This document shows, in pieces, positions 1 through 6,356 of a DNA stretch of 10,184 nt. The DNA is taken from contig CALCCV010000299.1 of NCBI GenBank assembly GCA_937900305.1, positions 1-10,184 on the forward strand. Reading direction: 5' to 3'. Made by a program: the position numbers and the translations under genes. This stretch comes from an uncultured Pseudobdellovibrionaceae bacterium (GTDB lineage Bacteria > Bdellovibrionota > Bdellovibrionia > Bdellovibrionales > Bdellovibrionaceae). Numbering within the stretch: position 1 is the stretch's first letter; every line of letters begins with the position of its first letter. The notes beneath the pieces were generated by a model, which made no database searches, was not told where the DNA came from, and worked only from the letters and a program-made list of their open reading frames with translations.

Positions 1-205
1 TTAATAGGATTGAGGGATCCGCCGGCACCACGCTGAAAGCGGCAGTTGATTCAGGCGCTACCGAAGAACCAGTTTGTCCTGGCGACGCCGCCACGGAAGT
101 GCCTGCGGCTGACGACGACGGTTGGTACTGATTCCTTAAAACTAAAAAGCCAACGATGACGACCGCTAATACCAAAATTGAAATGATGAGGGGTTTGTTT
201 TTCAC
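1..205 (-). CDS. Membrane-anchored envelope protein, probable DsbA-type thioredoxin-fold oxidoreductase (C-terminus beyond window)
   Basis: The reading frame opens at a GTG (203-205) and runs without a stop to the window edge, giving 68 residues. The GTG is chosen because a strong SD (AAGGAGA, minus strand 217-211) lies 5 bases upstream. The protein begins MKNKPLIIS, has one hydrophobic segment at about residues 5-23, then RNQYQ and a Ser/Ala/Gly/Thr/Pro-rich linker (about 28-58). This is the plan of an uncleaved signal anchor that tethers a periplasmic domain. The catalytic domain lies outside the window, so no CxxC can be seen. The DsbA assignment rests on position: it is the next gene after dsbB, 34 bases downstream on the same strand, and DsbB oxidises a DsbA-like partner. 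Some other tethered envelope protein remains possible. Confidence 0.6.
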   Translation of the reverse strand, partial: MKNKPLIISILVLAVVIVGFLVLRNQYQPSSSAAGTSVAASPGQTGSSVAPESTAAFSVVPADPSILL

Positions 206-210
206 TGCTG

Positions 211-217
211 TCTCCTT
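211..217 (-). promoter_or_regulatory. Ribosome binding site that fixes a GTG start
   Basis: AAGGAGA on the minus strand lies 5 bases upstream of GTG 205-203. There is no in-frame ATG in the visible 68 codons, so this site decides the start of the partial gene. Confidence 0.75.
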
Positions 218-239
218 ATTTACGATTTAATGATCGAAT

Positions 240-713
240 TTAGACGGCCATTTTTTTGACGGTCGACTTTGAAGATGTTTGAAGAAGGTTTCTCAAGGTG
301 AAAAGAATGAGGCCGGTTAGGATCGCGAATGCGACCAACGATAAAAATGGTATGGTGATAAATCCAAGCCATTCAATTTGACGAGAGGTGCAAGACACGC
401 CTTGCGAACACGGAACGATATTTTCGATAAAGCCATAATACAAAAGATTGTGGTAGCCAGCGACTCCCAGTCCCGTCAGCACCAAGGGCATCGCAAAAAA
501 AACGGCCTCTTCGGATTTTCGCAGCATTCCTACGAAGCTGATAGCCACCAGAGGGTACATGCAGATTCTTTGAAGCCAACACAGCTGGCAAGGCGGCAAC
601 CTCATCACTTCGCTGAAAAACAAACTGCCCGCTGTAGCGAGCAGCGAGGTCAGAAACACACCGATCAAAAAAACATCCAAAACATTTAGGTGAATAGAAT
701 CAGATCTCCGCAT
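240..713 (-). CDS. dsbB: Disulfide bond formation protein DsbB/BdbC (quinone-linked thiol oxidase)
   Basis: An inner-membrane protein of 157 residues that reoxidises DsbA-type proteins and passes electrons to quinone. Four hydrophobic segments are visible at about 13-33, 50-64, 71-92 and 116-140, the usual DsbB fold. The first periplasmic loop carries PPCQLCWLQR, with Cys42 and Cys45 as the CxxC pair and Arg49 at the position of the quinone-site Arg48 of E. coli DsbB. The second loop carries Cys102 and Cys108 (PCSQGVSC), a short spacing more like BdbC than E. coli DsbB. All four functional cysteines are present. The start lies 6 bases after the stop of the upstream cysteine-rich gene with no clear SD, so translation is probably coupled. 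A probable DsbA partner follows 34 bases downstream. Confidence 0.93.
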   Translation of the reverse strand: MRRSDSIHLNVLDVFLIGVFLTSLLATAGSLFFSEVMRLPPCQLCWLQRICMYPLVAISFVGMLRKSEEAVFFAMPLVLTGLGVAGYHNLLYYGFIENIVPCSQGVSCTSRQIEWLGFITIPFLSLVAFAILTGLILFTLRNLLQTSSKSTVKKMAV

Positions 714-719
714 GAGCTA

Positions 720-1316
720 TTATTGGCAGAGATGTTCATTGCAGTCAAAATAAGTTGAACAGATTCCCGAACCGGTGCAGTCCGACGGAAATCTCGACTG
801 CAAATAGTCGTGCGGGCAGATCAACTTCGCCCCGCGAGCGACGACCACATCAAAAGACCCTTGTTCAATGATCGCCTGGGCGTCATTGACAAGTTGATAG
901 CTAACTCTGTTCACGCCATGCTTCAATAGCGGTTTTTGAAACAAAGTCGAAATCCACAGATTCACGCGATCTTCCGTCCTGCCCACAACATCCTCATAGT
1001 CTTCTTGTTTTGAAGTCTGTGAACCGTCGTCGTGGACGGATTGCAATTTCAACTCTGTTGCCCCTGTGTTCTGCGGGCCGACCACGTAGGAGGTCAGCGC
1101 GGGATTCAAACCGCTCGCACGACAGCGAGTTCGGTGCAGATAAGTGGTGCCGCGGTCGTCCTTGCACCACACACTGGCGCGACCCTCATATACGTGGGAC
1201 TCATAGGTGTTGCCTTTTTCCAATCTCACGTTTTGCGCATGAGCTGAAAACACCCTCAAATTCATTGCCACCATAATCACTGCGAGTGCTAAATTTTGTC
1301 TGGTTTTGGACTTCAT
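720..1316 (-). CDS. Secreted cysteine-rich protein of unknown function, first gene of the dsb run
   Basis: I do not recognise this 198-residue protein. It has a clear Sec signal peptide: basic start (MKSKTR), hydrophobic core at about 8-20, and AHA at 25-27, so signal peptidase I should cut before Gln28. The mature part holds seven cysteines (51, 65, 167, 180, 186, 192, 197). Five are in the last 32 residues, which end CNEHLCQ, so a disulfide-knotted C-terminus is likely. No lipobox or catalytic motif is seen. The start is supported by a strong SD (GGGAGGA) ending 5 bases before the ATG. It is followed 6 bases later by dsbB and then a probable DsbA-like gene, so it may be a substrate or partner of that oxidative pathway. 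With seven cysteines one could stay free for an intermolecular bond. Gene reality is well supported; function is open. Confidence 0.82.
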   Translation of the reverse strand: MKSKTRQNLALAVIMVAMNLRVFSAHAQNVRLEKGNTYESHVYEGRASVWCKDDRGTTYLHRTRCRASGLNPALTSYVVGPQNTGATELKLQSVHDDGSQTSKQEDYEDVVGRTEDRVNLWISTLFQKPLLKHGVNRVSYQLVNDAQAIIEQGSFDVVVARGAKLICPHDYLQSRFPSDCTGSGICSTYFDCNEHLCQ

Positions 1317-1337
1317 AAATTCCTCCCTGGGGCCTTT

Positions 1338-1366
1338 ATCCTTCTCTCCTCAGCTTCGATTGTCAA
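1338..1366 (-). promoter_or_regulatory. Candidate promoter for the cysteine-rich/dsbB/dsbA-like run
   Basis: A perfect -35 hexamer TTGACA lies on the minus strand at 1366-1361. A 17-base spacer leads to AAGGAT (1343-1338), a poor -10 that keeps only the A at position 2 and the AT at 5-6. It is the best candidate in the 162-base divergent gap before the ATG at 1316. The weak -10 could mean an activator is needed, or that the true promoter lies elsewhere. Confidence 0.35.
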
Positions 1367-1478
1367 AGAAGGCCGTCACTGCATTTCACGCGGCAAATTC
1401 ATCGCGGGACGAGGAAGCCGGGCGGCAATTTTCAACTCTGAACCGCCACTTGCCATTCCGTGAAAGAACGATAGATAG

Positions 1479-3737
1479 TTGTCTATGTCTCGAGTCCAAC
1501 TTCTCAGTGAACAGTACGAAAGAATGGTGAATTCCGATATGATCGGAATTTTGACTTTTCACATGGACGGAAGAGTGCTCGAAGCCAATGACTACGTTCT
1601 TCGGCTGGTTGGTTACACTCGGGCGGACTTACAAGAGCACAGAATTCAGTGGGACAAGATGACGCCACCTGAATTTTGGGATCGCGAGTTGGCGGCGCAT
1701 GCAGAGTTGAAATTGCGCGGTGTTTGCGAGCCCTTTCAGAAAGAATACATCCATCGGTTAGGCCATCGAGTTCCCATTTGGGTGGGTGGCGCGATGGTGC
1801 CGGGAACCAAAACTGGAGTTTGTTTTGTTCTAGATATCTCACTTCAAAAACAGATGGAGCGGGATTTGCAAAACAGGGAGCGCGATTTTCGTGCGCTCAC
1901 CGAACACACCACCGTTGGAATTGCTCGTGCCCGCGACATCAGGGCGATTGAGTACCTCAATCCCACCATGCGAGATTGGTTTGGCATTCCCCGCGACTCA
2001 GCTCTAGAAAAAATCAATTTCCTAGATTTCTGCACGCCCGCGAGTGCAGCGAAGGTGCAAGACGAGATAAAACGTCGCCTGAAGGGTGAATCCACGGTTT
2101 ATGAAATCGAGATTGTCTCTCAGCAAAAGAAACATCGCCACCTCATTGTCTCCGGGGTCCCTCTCCTCGGGCCATCGGGTGAGGTCGAGAGCTTTGTCGC
2201 CACCTTCGTTGACATCTCTGAAATTCGAAAAAGTTTTTCAATTCTGAAACTCATTGTTGAATCTTTGCCCGAGGGAGTGCTGCTGGTCGATAGTGATGAA
2301 AAGATATTGGCCTACAACCAACGTTTTGCTGAAGTGTGGGATTTTCCGATTGAGTTGCTCCAAGAGACATATCAATTCAACATCCTCGAAAATGTGCGCC
2401 ACAAACTGGTCGATCCCGAAGATTTCTTTCGCAAAAGAAGCGAAGTCGGTGCGTTAAAAAATAACGATCACTTCCCTCACGTGCTTGAGTTGAAAGACGG
2501 CCGCTACATCGAATTGTATCGCAAAATTTTGGATCTGCCCACCCAATCTTCAATGCGGGTGATTTGCGCGCGTGACGTGACCAACCAAAAAAAAATTGAT
2601 CAACACCTCATGCACACTGATCGCATGGCCACCGTTGGGGCCCTTGCGGCCGGCATGGCTCACGAAATCAACAATCCATTGACCCATCTGATCGGCGGCC
2701 TTGAGCAAGTTCAACGTTTACTCGCCACCGATGCACCTCTCACACCAAAGGAAAGTTCAATCTTAAAAGACAAAGTGCACCTCCTGCTGAAGAGCAGTCT
2801 GCGAATCTCTGAGATCGTCAAAGATCTCAATTTATTTTCTCGAAACGATCACGAAGATCTAGAACCGGTCGATGTGCGACACGCCATCGAAACTATTTTT
2901 CCATTTGTCCAAATCGAAATCAAAAATCGCGCCCGACTCATTACCGATTTTGACGAAGTTCCCTTCTGTATTGCCAACGAAGGTCGCTTGGGCCAAGTCT
3001 TTCTCAATCTAATTGTCAATGCCTTACAAGCCATGCCGGCGGAAACGGCCGATCAGAACACTCTTTATCTTTCTATCAAATCCAGGGATTCAAAAACCGT
3101 CGAAATTGAAGTGCGGGACAACGGGGTGGGTATTGCACCCGAAAATTTGAAAAAGATATTCCAACCCTTTTTCACAACAAAGCCAATCGGTACAGGAACC
3201 GGGCTGGGACTTTCCATTTGCTTTAATTTAATCCAAAAATTTAAGGGTGAAATTCAGGTGCACAGCCAACTCAACGTGGGCACCTCTTTCAAGGTCCTGC
3301 TTCCTGCCGCACTCCCCAGTGAAGCGCGCAGCCACACCTCGGCGACGCCCAAACGTAACCTCAGCCGAAAGGTCATCTTGATTGTTGATGACGAAGAAGA
3401 AATTCGTGATCTCATCGCCTCCGAATTTGAAAACGAACACGAAGTGCTCACCGCTAAAAACGGATTTTCGGCATTAGAAATTCTCAATTCCAGAGCGAGC
3501 GATGTTCACTTGATTCTTTGTGATCTCATCATGCCGGGGTTAAGTGGCACCGAACTCTTTGCGAAATCCGTTTCAACCTGGCCAGAGATCTCTCAAAAGT
3601 TTTTGTTTCTGACCGGCGGGGCCATCAATCCAGAAGCTCAGACATTTATTCAACAGCGTCCGAAACAGGTTTTGCTAAAACCCTTTTCTCTCAGCCAGCT
3701 ACGCGATGTGATCGCCGGACGCCTGGCTAATCCCTAG
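1479..3737 (+). CDS. Cytoplasmic hybrid sensor histidine kinase with three PAS domains and a C-terminal receiver
   Basis: This 752-residue protein autophosphorylates a histidine in response to a signal sensed by PAS domains. No signal peptide or membrane segment is visible, so it should be cytosolic. Order: PAS1 about 12-122, PAS2 134-250, PAS3 255-372, HisKA 375-450 with phospho-His395 in GMAHEINNPLT, HATPase with N-box (FLNLIVNALQA, near 505-518), DNGVGI and GTGTGLGLS (near 571-579), then REC at 634-750. The REC has acidic residues 637-638, phospho-acceptor Asp682 (LILCDLIMPG), Thr712 and Lys734, all intact. The HisKA type resembles NtrB/AtoS-like kinases. No Hpt or response regulator gene is adjacent, so its output partner is encoded elsewhere. 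Start: TTG 1479 or ATG 1485; neither has a good SD, and Met16 (ATG 1524) is a further option. It converges with dapA. Confidence 0.92.
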   Translation: MSMSRVQLLSEQYERMVNSDMIGILTFHMDGRVLEANDYVLRLVGYTRADLQEHRIQWDKMTPPEFWDRELAAHAELKLRGVCEPFQKEYIHRLGHRVPIWVGGAMVPGTKTGVCFVLDISLQKQMERDLQNRERDFRALTEHTTVGIARARDIRAIEYLNPTMRDWFGIPRDSALEKINFLDFCTPASAAKVQDEIKRRLKGESTVYEIEIVSQQKKHRHLIVSGVPLLGPSGEVESFVATFVDISEIRKSFSILKLIVESLPEGVLLVDSDEKILAYNQRFAEVWDFPIELLQETYQFNILENVRHKLVDPEDFFRKRSEVGALKNNDHFPHVLELKDGRYIELYRKILDLPTQSSMRVICARDVTNQKKIDQHLMHTDRMATVGALAAGMAHEINNPLTHLIGGLEQVQRLLATDAPLTPKESSILKDKVHLLLKSSLRISEIVKDLNLFSRNDHEDLEPVDVRHAIETIFPFVQIEIKNRARLITDFDEVPFCIANEGRLGQVFLNLIVNALQAMPAETADQNTLYLSIKSRDSKTVEIEVRDNGVGIAPENLKKIFQPFFTTKPIGTGTGLGLSICFNLIQKFKGEIQVHSQLNVGTSFKVLLPAALPSEARSHTSATPKRNLSRKVILIVDDEEEIRDLIASEFENEHEVLTAKNGFSALEILNSRASDVHLILCDLIMPGLSGTELFAKSVSTWPEISQKFLFLTGGAINPEAQTFIQQRPKQVLLKPFSLSQLRDVIAGRLANP

Positions 3738-3744
3738 ATCACTT

Positions 3745-4629
3745 TTAAAATTTTGATGAAACGTTGGCGATTTCCAGAGCCTCATCCAGCTTGCGTCGAG
3801 CCGCCTCACTCACCGGCGCAATGGGAGAACGAAGTTCCTCCCTCACTAATCCCAGTTTTGACATCACATATTTGATGCCGCCCGGACTTGGTTCAATGAA
3901 GAGCGCGGCATGCAAAGTCATCAAGCGATCTTGCAGCTCGCGGGCCTTTTTCCAATCCCCTGCCAAAGAAGCTGCCATCAATTGAGAACAGAGTTTGGGC
4001 GCCACATTGGCCGTCACCGAAACACAACCATCCCCACCGTGCGCGACGTAACCCAACGAAGTCAAATCGTCCCCCGACAAAAATGAAAACGGTTTCTTGA
4101 TTCGCAATCGCTCCTGAGTCACCCGCGCCACATTGCCCGTCGAATCCTTATTACCAGCAATATTTTTCATTTCAGAAAGTGCAGCGAGTGTATCGACACT
4201 CAACTCAATCCCCGTTCGCGAAGGAATGTTGTAAACAATAATGGGAAGCTTTGTCGCTGCATCGATTTGTCGAAAGTGTTCGATGATCTGAGCTTGCGTC
4301 GGCTTATTGTAGTATCCGGTGGCGTGCAAGGTCCCATCAGCTCCCACCTCGTCTGCCGTTCGGGTCATCGCAATGGCATGGTGAGTGCTATTCGATCCCG
4401 TGCCGGCGATAATGGGAATGCGACCTTTGGCGACCGCCACAGCTTTTGCAACCAAACTCCGGTGCTCATCATCTGTGAGCGTGGGACTTTCTCCAGTGGT
4501 GCCACAAACTACAATTCCATTCGATCCTTCAGAAATTTGCCACTCCACCAGAGCCGCAAATCTTTCCAAATCCAATTTACCATTCAAAAAAGGAGTCACA
4601 ATAGCCGGGATTGAACCAAAAAATTTCAT
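3745..4629 (-). CDS. dapA: 4-hydroxy-tetrahydrodipicolinate synthase (DapA)
   Basis: This enzyme condenses pyruvate with aspartate semialdehyde, the first committed step toward diaminopimelate (peptidoglycan) and lysine. Its 294 residues match the family length and keep the E. coli numbering of key residues: Thr44/Thr45 in CGTTGES, Tyr107 in YYNKP, Tyr133 in VYNIPSRTG, Arg138, and Schiff-base Lys161 in GNKDSTG. SGDD (185-188) and SVTANVAP (204-211) are also present. The aldolase is therefore expected to be active. Two stretches differ from the usual family text: LHATG before YYNKP, where VVTP is typical, and GNKD where GIKE or GVKE is typical. The stop is 7 bases from the stop of the convergent kinase. 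It stands alone rather than with other lysine genes. The SD is weak (an AGG 8 bases before ATG). A related NAL-family aldolase is less likely given these residues. Confidence 0.93.
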   Translation of the reverse strand: MKFFGSIPAIVTPFLNGKLDLERFAALVEWQISEGSNGIVVCGTTGESPTLTDDEHRSLVAKAVAVAKGRIPIIAGTGSNSTHHAIAMTRTADEVGADGTLHATGYYNKPTQAQIIEHFRQIDAATKLPIIVYNIPSRTGIELSVDTLAALSEMKNIAGNKDSTGNVARVTQERLRIKKPFSFLSGDDLTSLGYVAHGGDGCVSVTANVAPKLCSQLMAASLAGDWKKARELQDRLMTLHAALFIEPSPGGIKYVMSKLGLVREELRSPIAPVSEAARRKLDEALEIANVSSKF

Positions 4630-4746
4630 GAAGAAAACCTAACCGCTAAGGTCCTTCAAATCAAGGGTGGAGATCATCGCCAAACCTATGGCAGTTCCTA
4701 TGCCACCCATGCTATCTATGACATCTAGAGCAAATGATCCAACGCG

Positions 4747-4762
4747 ACTCCGACATCGGAGT
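4747..4762. repeat. Short inverted repeat between the methyltransferase and dapA
   Basis: Seven-base arms ACTCCGA and TCGGAGT (4747-4753 and 4756-4762) are separated by CA. In RNA this could fold as a 6-bp stem with a 4-base loop. No T-run follows on either strand, so it is not a textbook terminator. It may be an operator for dapA, an RNA 3' end structure of the lepB operon, or chance. Confidence 0.35.
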
Positions 4763-4802
4763 TCAAAGGCGCCGCGAACTCAAAATTAGGTCTTACTTAA
4801 AC

Positions 4803-5723
4803 TTAAATGCTCTTCTCTGCTGCTTTTTTCCTTTTTCCCGCAATCATCATCATCGGATATTCAAACTTCTGGCCGGGTTGGGGTTTCTTTGAATCTGCGA
4901 AAGCCTTTAGGGTCTGTTCGCATTTGATTTTAAGATCCGGCGGTAAGGCGGCGACCATGTAAGTGGGCCGAAACAACTCCCACGTTTCCTCAGCGGTGAA
5001 TGCAAATTCAAATTGAATTTTGCGGAATTCGAGAATTTCGAAATCAGACAGAGGAAAGAGTTCCCTCCAACCCTCCACGGAATTTAAGCGAGCTTCGCGA
5101 AACTGCTTCGAAGGAGACCAATCAATGTCATTGGCTTTAAAAAACTGGTGAAGAACGTCGAGGGTTTCAGCATAGTGGCCTTCGGAATTTTGGGAGGCGA
5201 TGAGAGCCACCAAAACGCCCCCAGGTTGCAGGACTCGCAGGATCTCGTTGCGAACCAGCTCGAAGGGATGCATCAGCATCAAAGCCATGTGCGAAGTGAC
5301 GGCTCCAAAATGAGCGTCGGGAAATGGCATTTGGCGAGCATCACCGAACAAAAATTCGGCGCGGCCCGACTGGATTGCGGCTCGACAGGTGTTGCTCGCG
5401 AGGGCCAATTCTTCGTCTGAAAAATCCAAACCCACCGCCAGGTCCACACTCGGCAATTTCTGCAAAATTTGATAAAGCAGATGCCCATCTCCGCAAGCCA
5501 AATCCAAAATCCTCAAGGGTCGACCGAATTCAACTTCCGCCAGCCTCTCCTTGAGGTTTTGAACCAAAGTCCCATAGCTATCGAGGTGGTTCACTGAGTT
5601 CCGCCCACCAAATCCAGCCGAGGTCATGCCAGGTTCCACGCGATGACTTTGTTTCAGCAATAAATCCCAATCAGCAGAAACTAACGGAGACTTCGAAAGT
5701 ATTTTCTTTAAAAACAGATTCAT
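4803..5723 (-). CDS. Class I SAM-dependent methyltransferase (Methyltransf_11/UbiE-like), substrate unknown
   Basis: A 306-residue cytosolic protein with a Rossmann methyltransferase core at about residues 70-175. Motif I is ILDLACGDGHLL (72-83), which binds SAM. Asp100 in GLDFS is the usual ribose-binding acid. GDARQMPF (127-134) holds the residue that usually contacts adenine. LRVLQPGGVL (162-171) is the post-motif strand typical of Methyltransf_11 proteins. Residues 1-70 and 180-306 lack motifs I recognise and probably form the substrate lid. The SD (AGGA) overlaps the stop codon of lepB, with 8 bases between the genes, so the two are probably co-transcribed and translationally coupled. 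That suggests an envelope-related job, but the sequence does not show the substrate. The C-terminus is rich in lysine (GKRKKAAEKSI). Confidence 0.85.
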   Translation of the reverse strand: MNLFLKKILSKSPLVSADWDLLLKQSHRVEPGMTSAGFGGRNSVNHLDSYGTLVQNLKERLAEVEFGRPLRILDLACGDGHLLYQILQKLPSVDLAVGLDFSDEELALASNTCRAAIQSGRAEFLFGDARQMPFPDAHFGAVTSHMALMLMHPFELVRNEILRVLQPGGVLVALIASQNSEGHYAETLDVLHQFFKANDIDWSPSKQFREARLNSVEGWRELFPLSDFEILEFRKIQFEFAFTAEETWELFRPTYMVAALPPDLKIKCEQTLKAFADSKKPQPGQKFEYPMMMIAGKRKKAAEKSI

Positions 5724-5731
5724 AAATATTC

Positions 5732-6289
5732 CTACGCGGGTGAAATTTCGATGGCCCTAGCCCAGTGCTTGATCCCCTTTTCACGATGATCTCTTCGGCT
5801 CAACGGCTGAAGCCATCTTTCAAAAGGAATTTTGACCTTATCACCGTCGAAGGTCCATGAAAAGACGACTCCCCATGCCCGGCCCAGCAGGTGATCTCTC
5901 GGTACGAAGCCCCAGTACCGGCTGTCCCAACTGTTGTCCCGATTGTCGCCCATGACAAAGTAGTGTCCTGGCGGAACTTTCACCCGCACACCTTGGACCA
6001 TCACATAGTCGCCGGGCACTCCCTGGACTCGCTTCACAAAAGTGGTTTTGTGATCGGTGGGCGTCGTGAAGACAATGATCTCTCCCACTTTTGGGTCGGC
6101 CCCAGGCCAGATCACCTGATCGGTGAGGGGAAATCGCAGCCCATATGCCATTTTGTTCACTGCGATACGGTCGCCAACAGCGATGGTGGGCTCCATGCTA
6201 CCGGTCGGAACGACGTAATGATCTGCCAAAGACGATCGCACAGCGATGAGAACGAGGACAAAAGCGGCCGTTTTCAAATGATCTTTCAT
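5732..6289 (-). CDS. lepB: Signal peptidase I (LepB)
   Basis: This membrane serine protease removes Sec and Tat signal peptides on the outer face of the inner membrane. I place the start at ATG 6289 (185 residues) because a perfect SD (AAGGAG) ends 6 bases before it; the open frame extends 10 codons further but that part overlaps the promoter. One N-terminal membrane segment (about 6-22) is followed by the catalytic Ser31 in PTGSMEPT (box B), Lys86 as general base in FVKRVQGVPGD (box D) and MGDNRDNSWDSRYWG (113-127, box E). All catalytic residues are intact. The protein is short with a small cap domain, unlike the two-helix E. coli enzyme. A methyltransferase follows 8 bases after the stop. 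Upstream, an inverted repeat shared with a divergent XRE gene overlaps its promoter, so repression by that protein is likely. Confidence 0.94.
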   Translation of the reverse strand: MKDHLKTAAFVLVLIAVRSSLADHYVVPTGSMEPTIAVGDRIAVNKMAYGLRFPLTDQVIWPGADPKVGEIIVFTTPTDHKTTFVKRVQGVPGDYVMVQGVRVKVPPGHYFVMGDNRDNSWDSRYWGFVPRDHLLGRAWGVVFSWTFDGDKVKIPFERWLQPLSRRDHREKGIKHWARAIEISPA

Positions 6290-6295
6290 GTCAAA

Positions 6296-6301
6296 CTCCT
6301 T
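6296..6301 (-). promoter_or_regulatory. Ribosome binding site that fixes the lepB start
   Basis: AAGGAG on the minus strand, 6 bases before ATG 6289. It overrules the longer frame that begins at ATG 6319, whose first codons would lie inside the -10 and spacer of the lepB promoter. Confidence 0.85.
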
Positions 6302-6302
6302 G

Positions 6303-6334
6303 GACAAAATGTAAGTCAAACTTTACATTTTGTC
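6303..6334. promoter_or_regulatory. Inverted-repeat operator shared by lepB and the XRE gene
   Basis: Perfect 12-base arms GACAAAATGTAA (6303-6314) and TTACATTTTGTC (6323-6334) are separated by 8 bases. The arm centres are 20 bases apart, about two helical turns, so a dimer or a pair of dimers could bind one face of the DNA. The repeat covers the lepB -10, touches the lepB -35, and contains most of the -35 of the divergent XRE gene. The adjacent XRE regulator is the natural candidate ligand (inference); the repeat itself is read directly. Confidence 0.72.
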
Positions 6335-6336
6335 AA
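6308..6336 (-). promoter_or_regulatory. lepB promoter
   Basis: A perfect -35 TTGACA (minus strand 6336-6331), a 17-base spacer, and -10 TACATT (6313-6308, four of six consensus bases). Transcription would start near 6301, at the SD itself, giving a leader of only about a dozen bases. The -10 lies inside the left arm of the inverted repeat at 6303-6334 and the -35 overlaps the right arm, so a protein bound there would block RNA polymerase. Confidence 0.7.
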
Positions 6337-6350
6337 TTTAGCCTTACAAA
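6322..6350 (+). promoter_or_regulatory. Promoter of the XRE/membrane-protein operon, leaderless
   Basis: A -35 TTTACA (6322-6327, five of six consensus), a 17-base spacer, and -10 TACAAA (6345-6350, four of six). The ATG at 6357 is 7 bases beyond the -10, where transcription should begin. With no SD in front of the ATG, the mRNA is predicted to start at or next to its start codon. Confidence 0.65.
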
Positions 6351-6356
6351 GTACTC

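Noticed and set aside
378..689. Plus-strand open frame of 103 codons across dsbB
   Set aside because: Antisense shadow of dsbB, which has intact catalytic cysteines and four membrane helices; the plus frame is rich in His, Arg and Gln with no recognisable domain.
3738..3760. Bidirectional terminator in the kinase/dapA convergence (TTTTAAAATTTTG)
   Set aside because: AT-only palindrome partly inside the dapA coding end, without a GC stem.
4639..4710. Minus-strand 23-codon frame (starts MGGIGTAIGL) between the methyltransferase and dapA
   Set aside because: Its residues look protein-like and the open frame continues upstream without a start, so a gene remnant was considered. It has no SD and the piece is too short to support a call.
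4688..4789. Plus-strand 33-codon frame starting MAVPMPPMLS in the same gap
   Set aside because: No SD, a composition typical of an antisense frame, and it overlaps the inverted repeat.
6290..6319. N-terminal extension of LepB by 10 residues to ATG 6319
   Set aside because: The extension lies within the lepB promoter and inverted repeat, has no SD, and is not needed for the protein, while ATG 6289 has a perfect SD 6 bases upstream.
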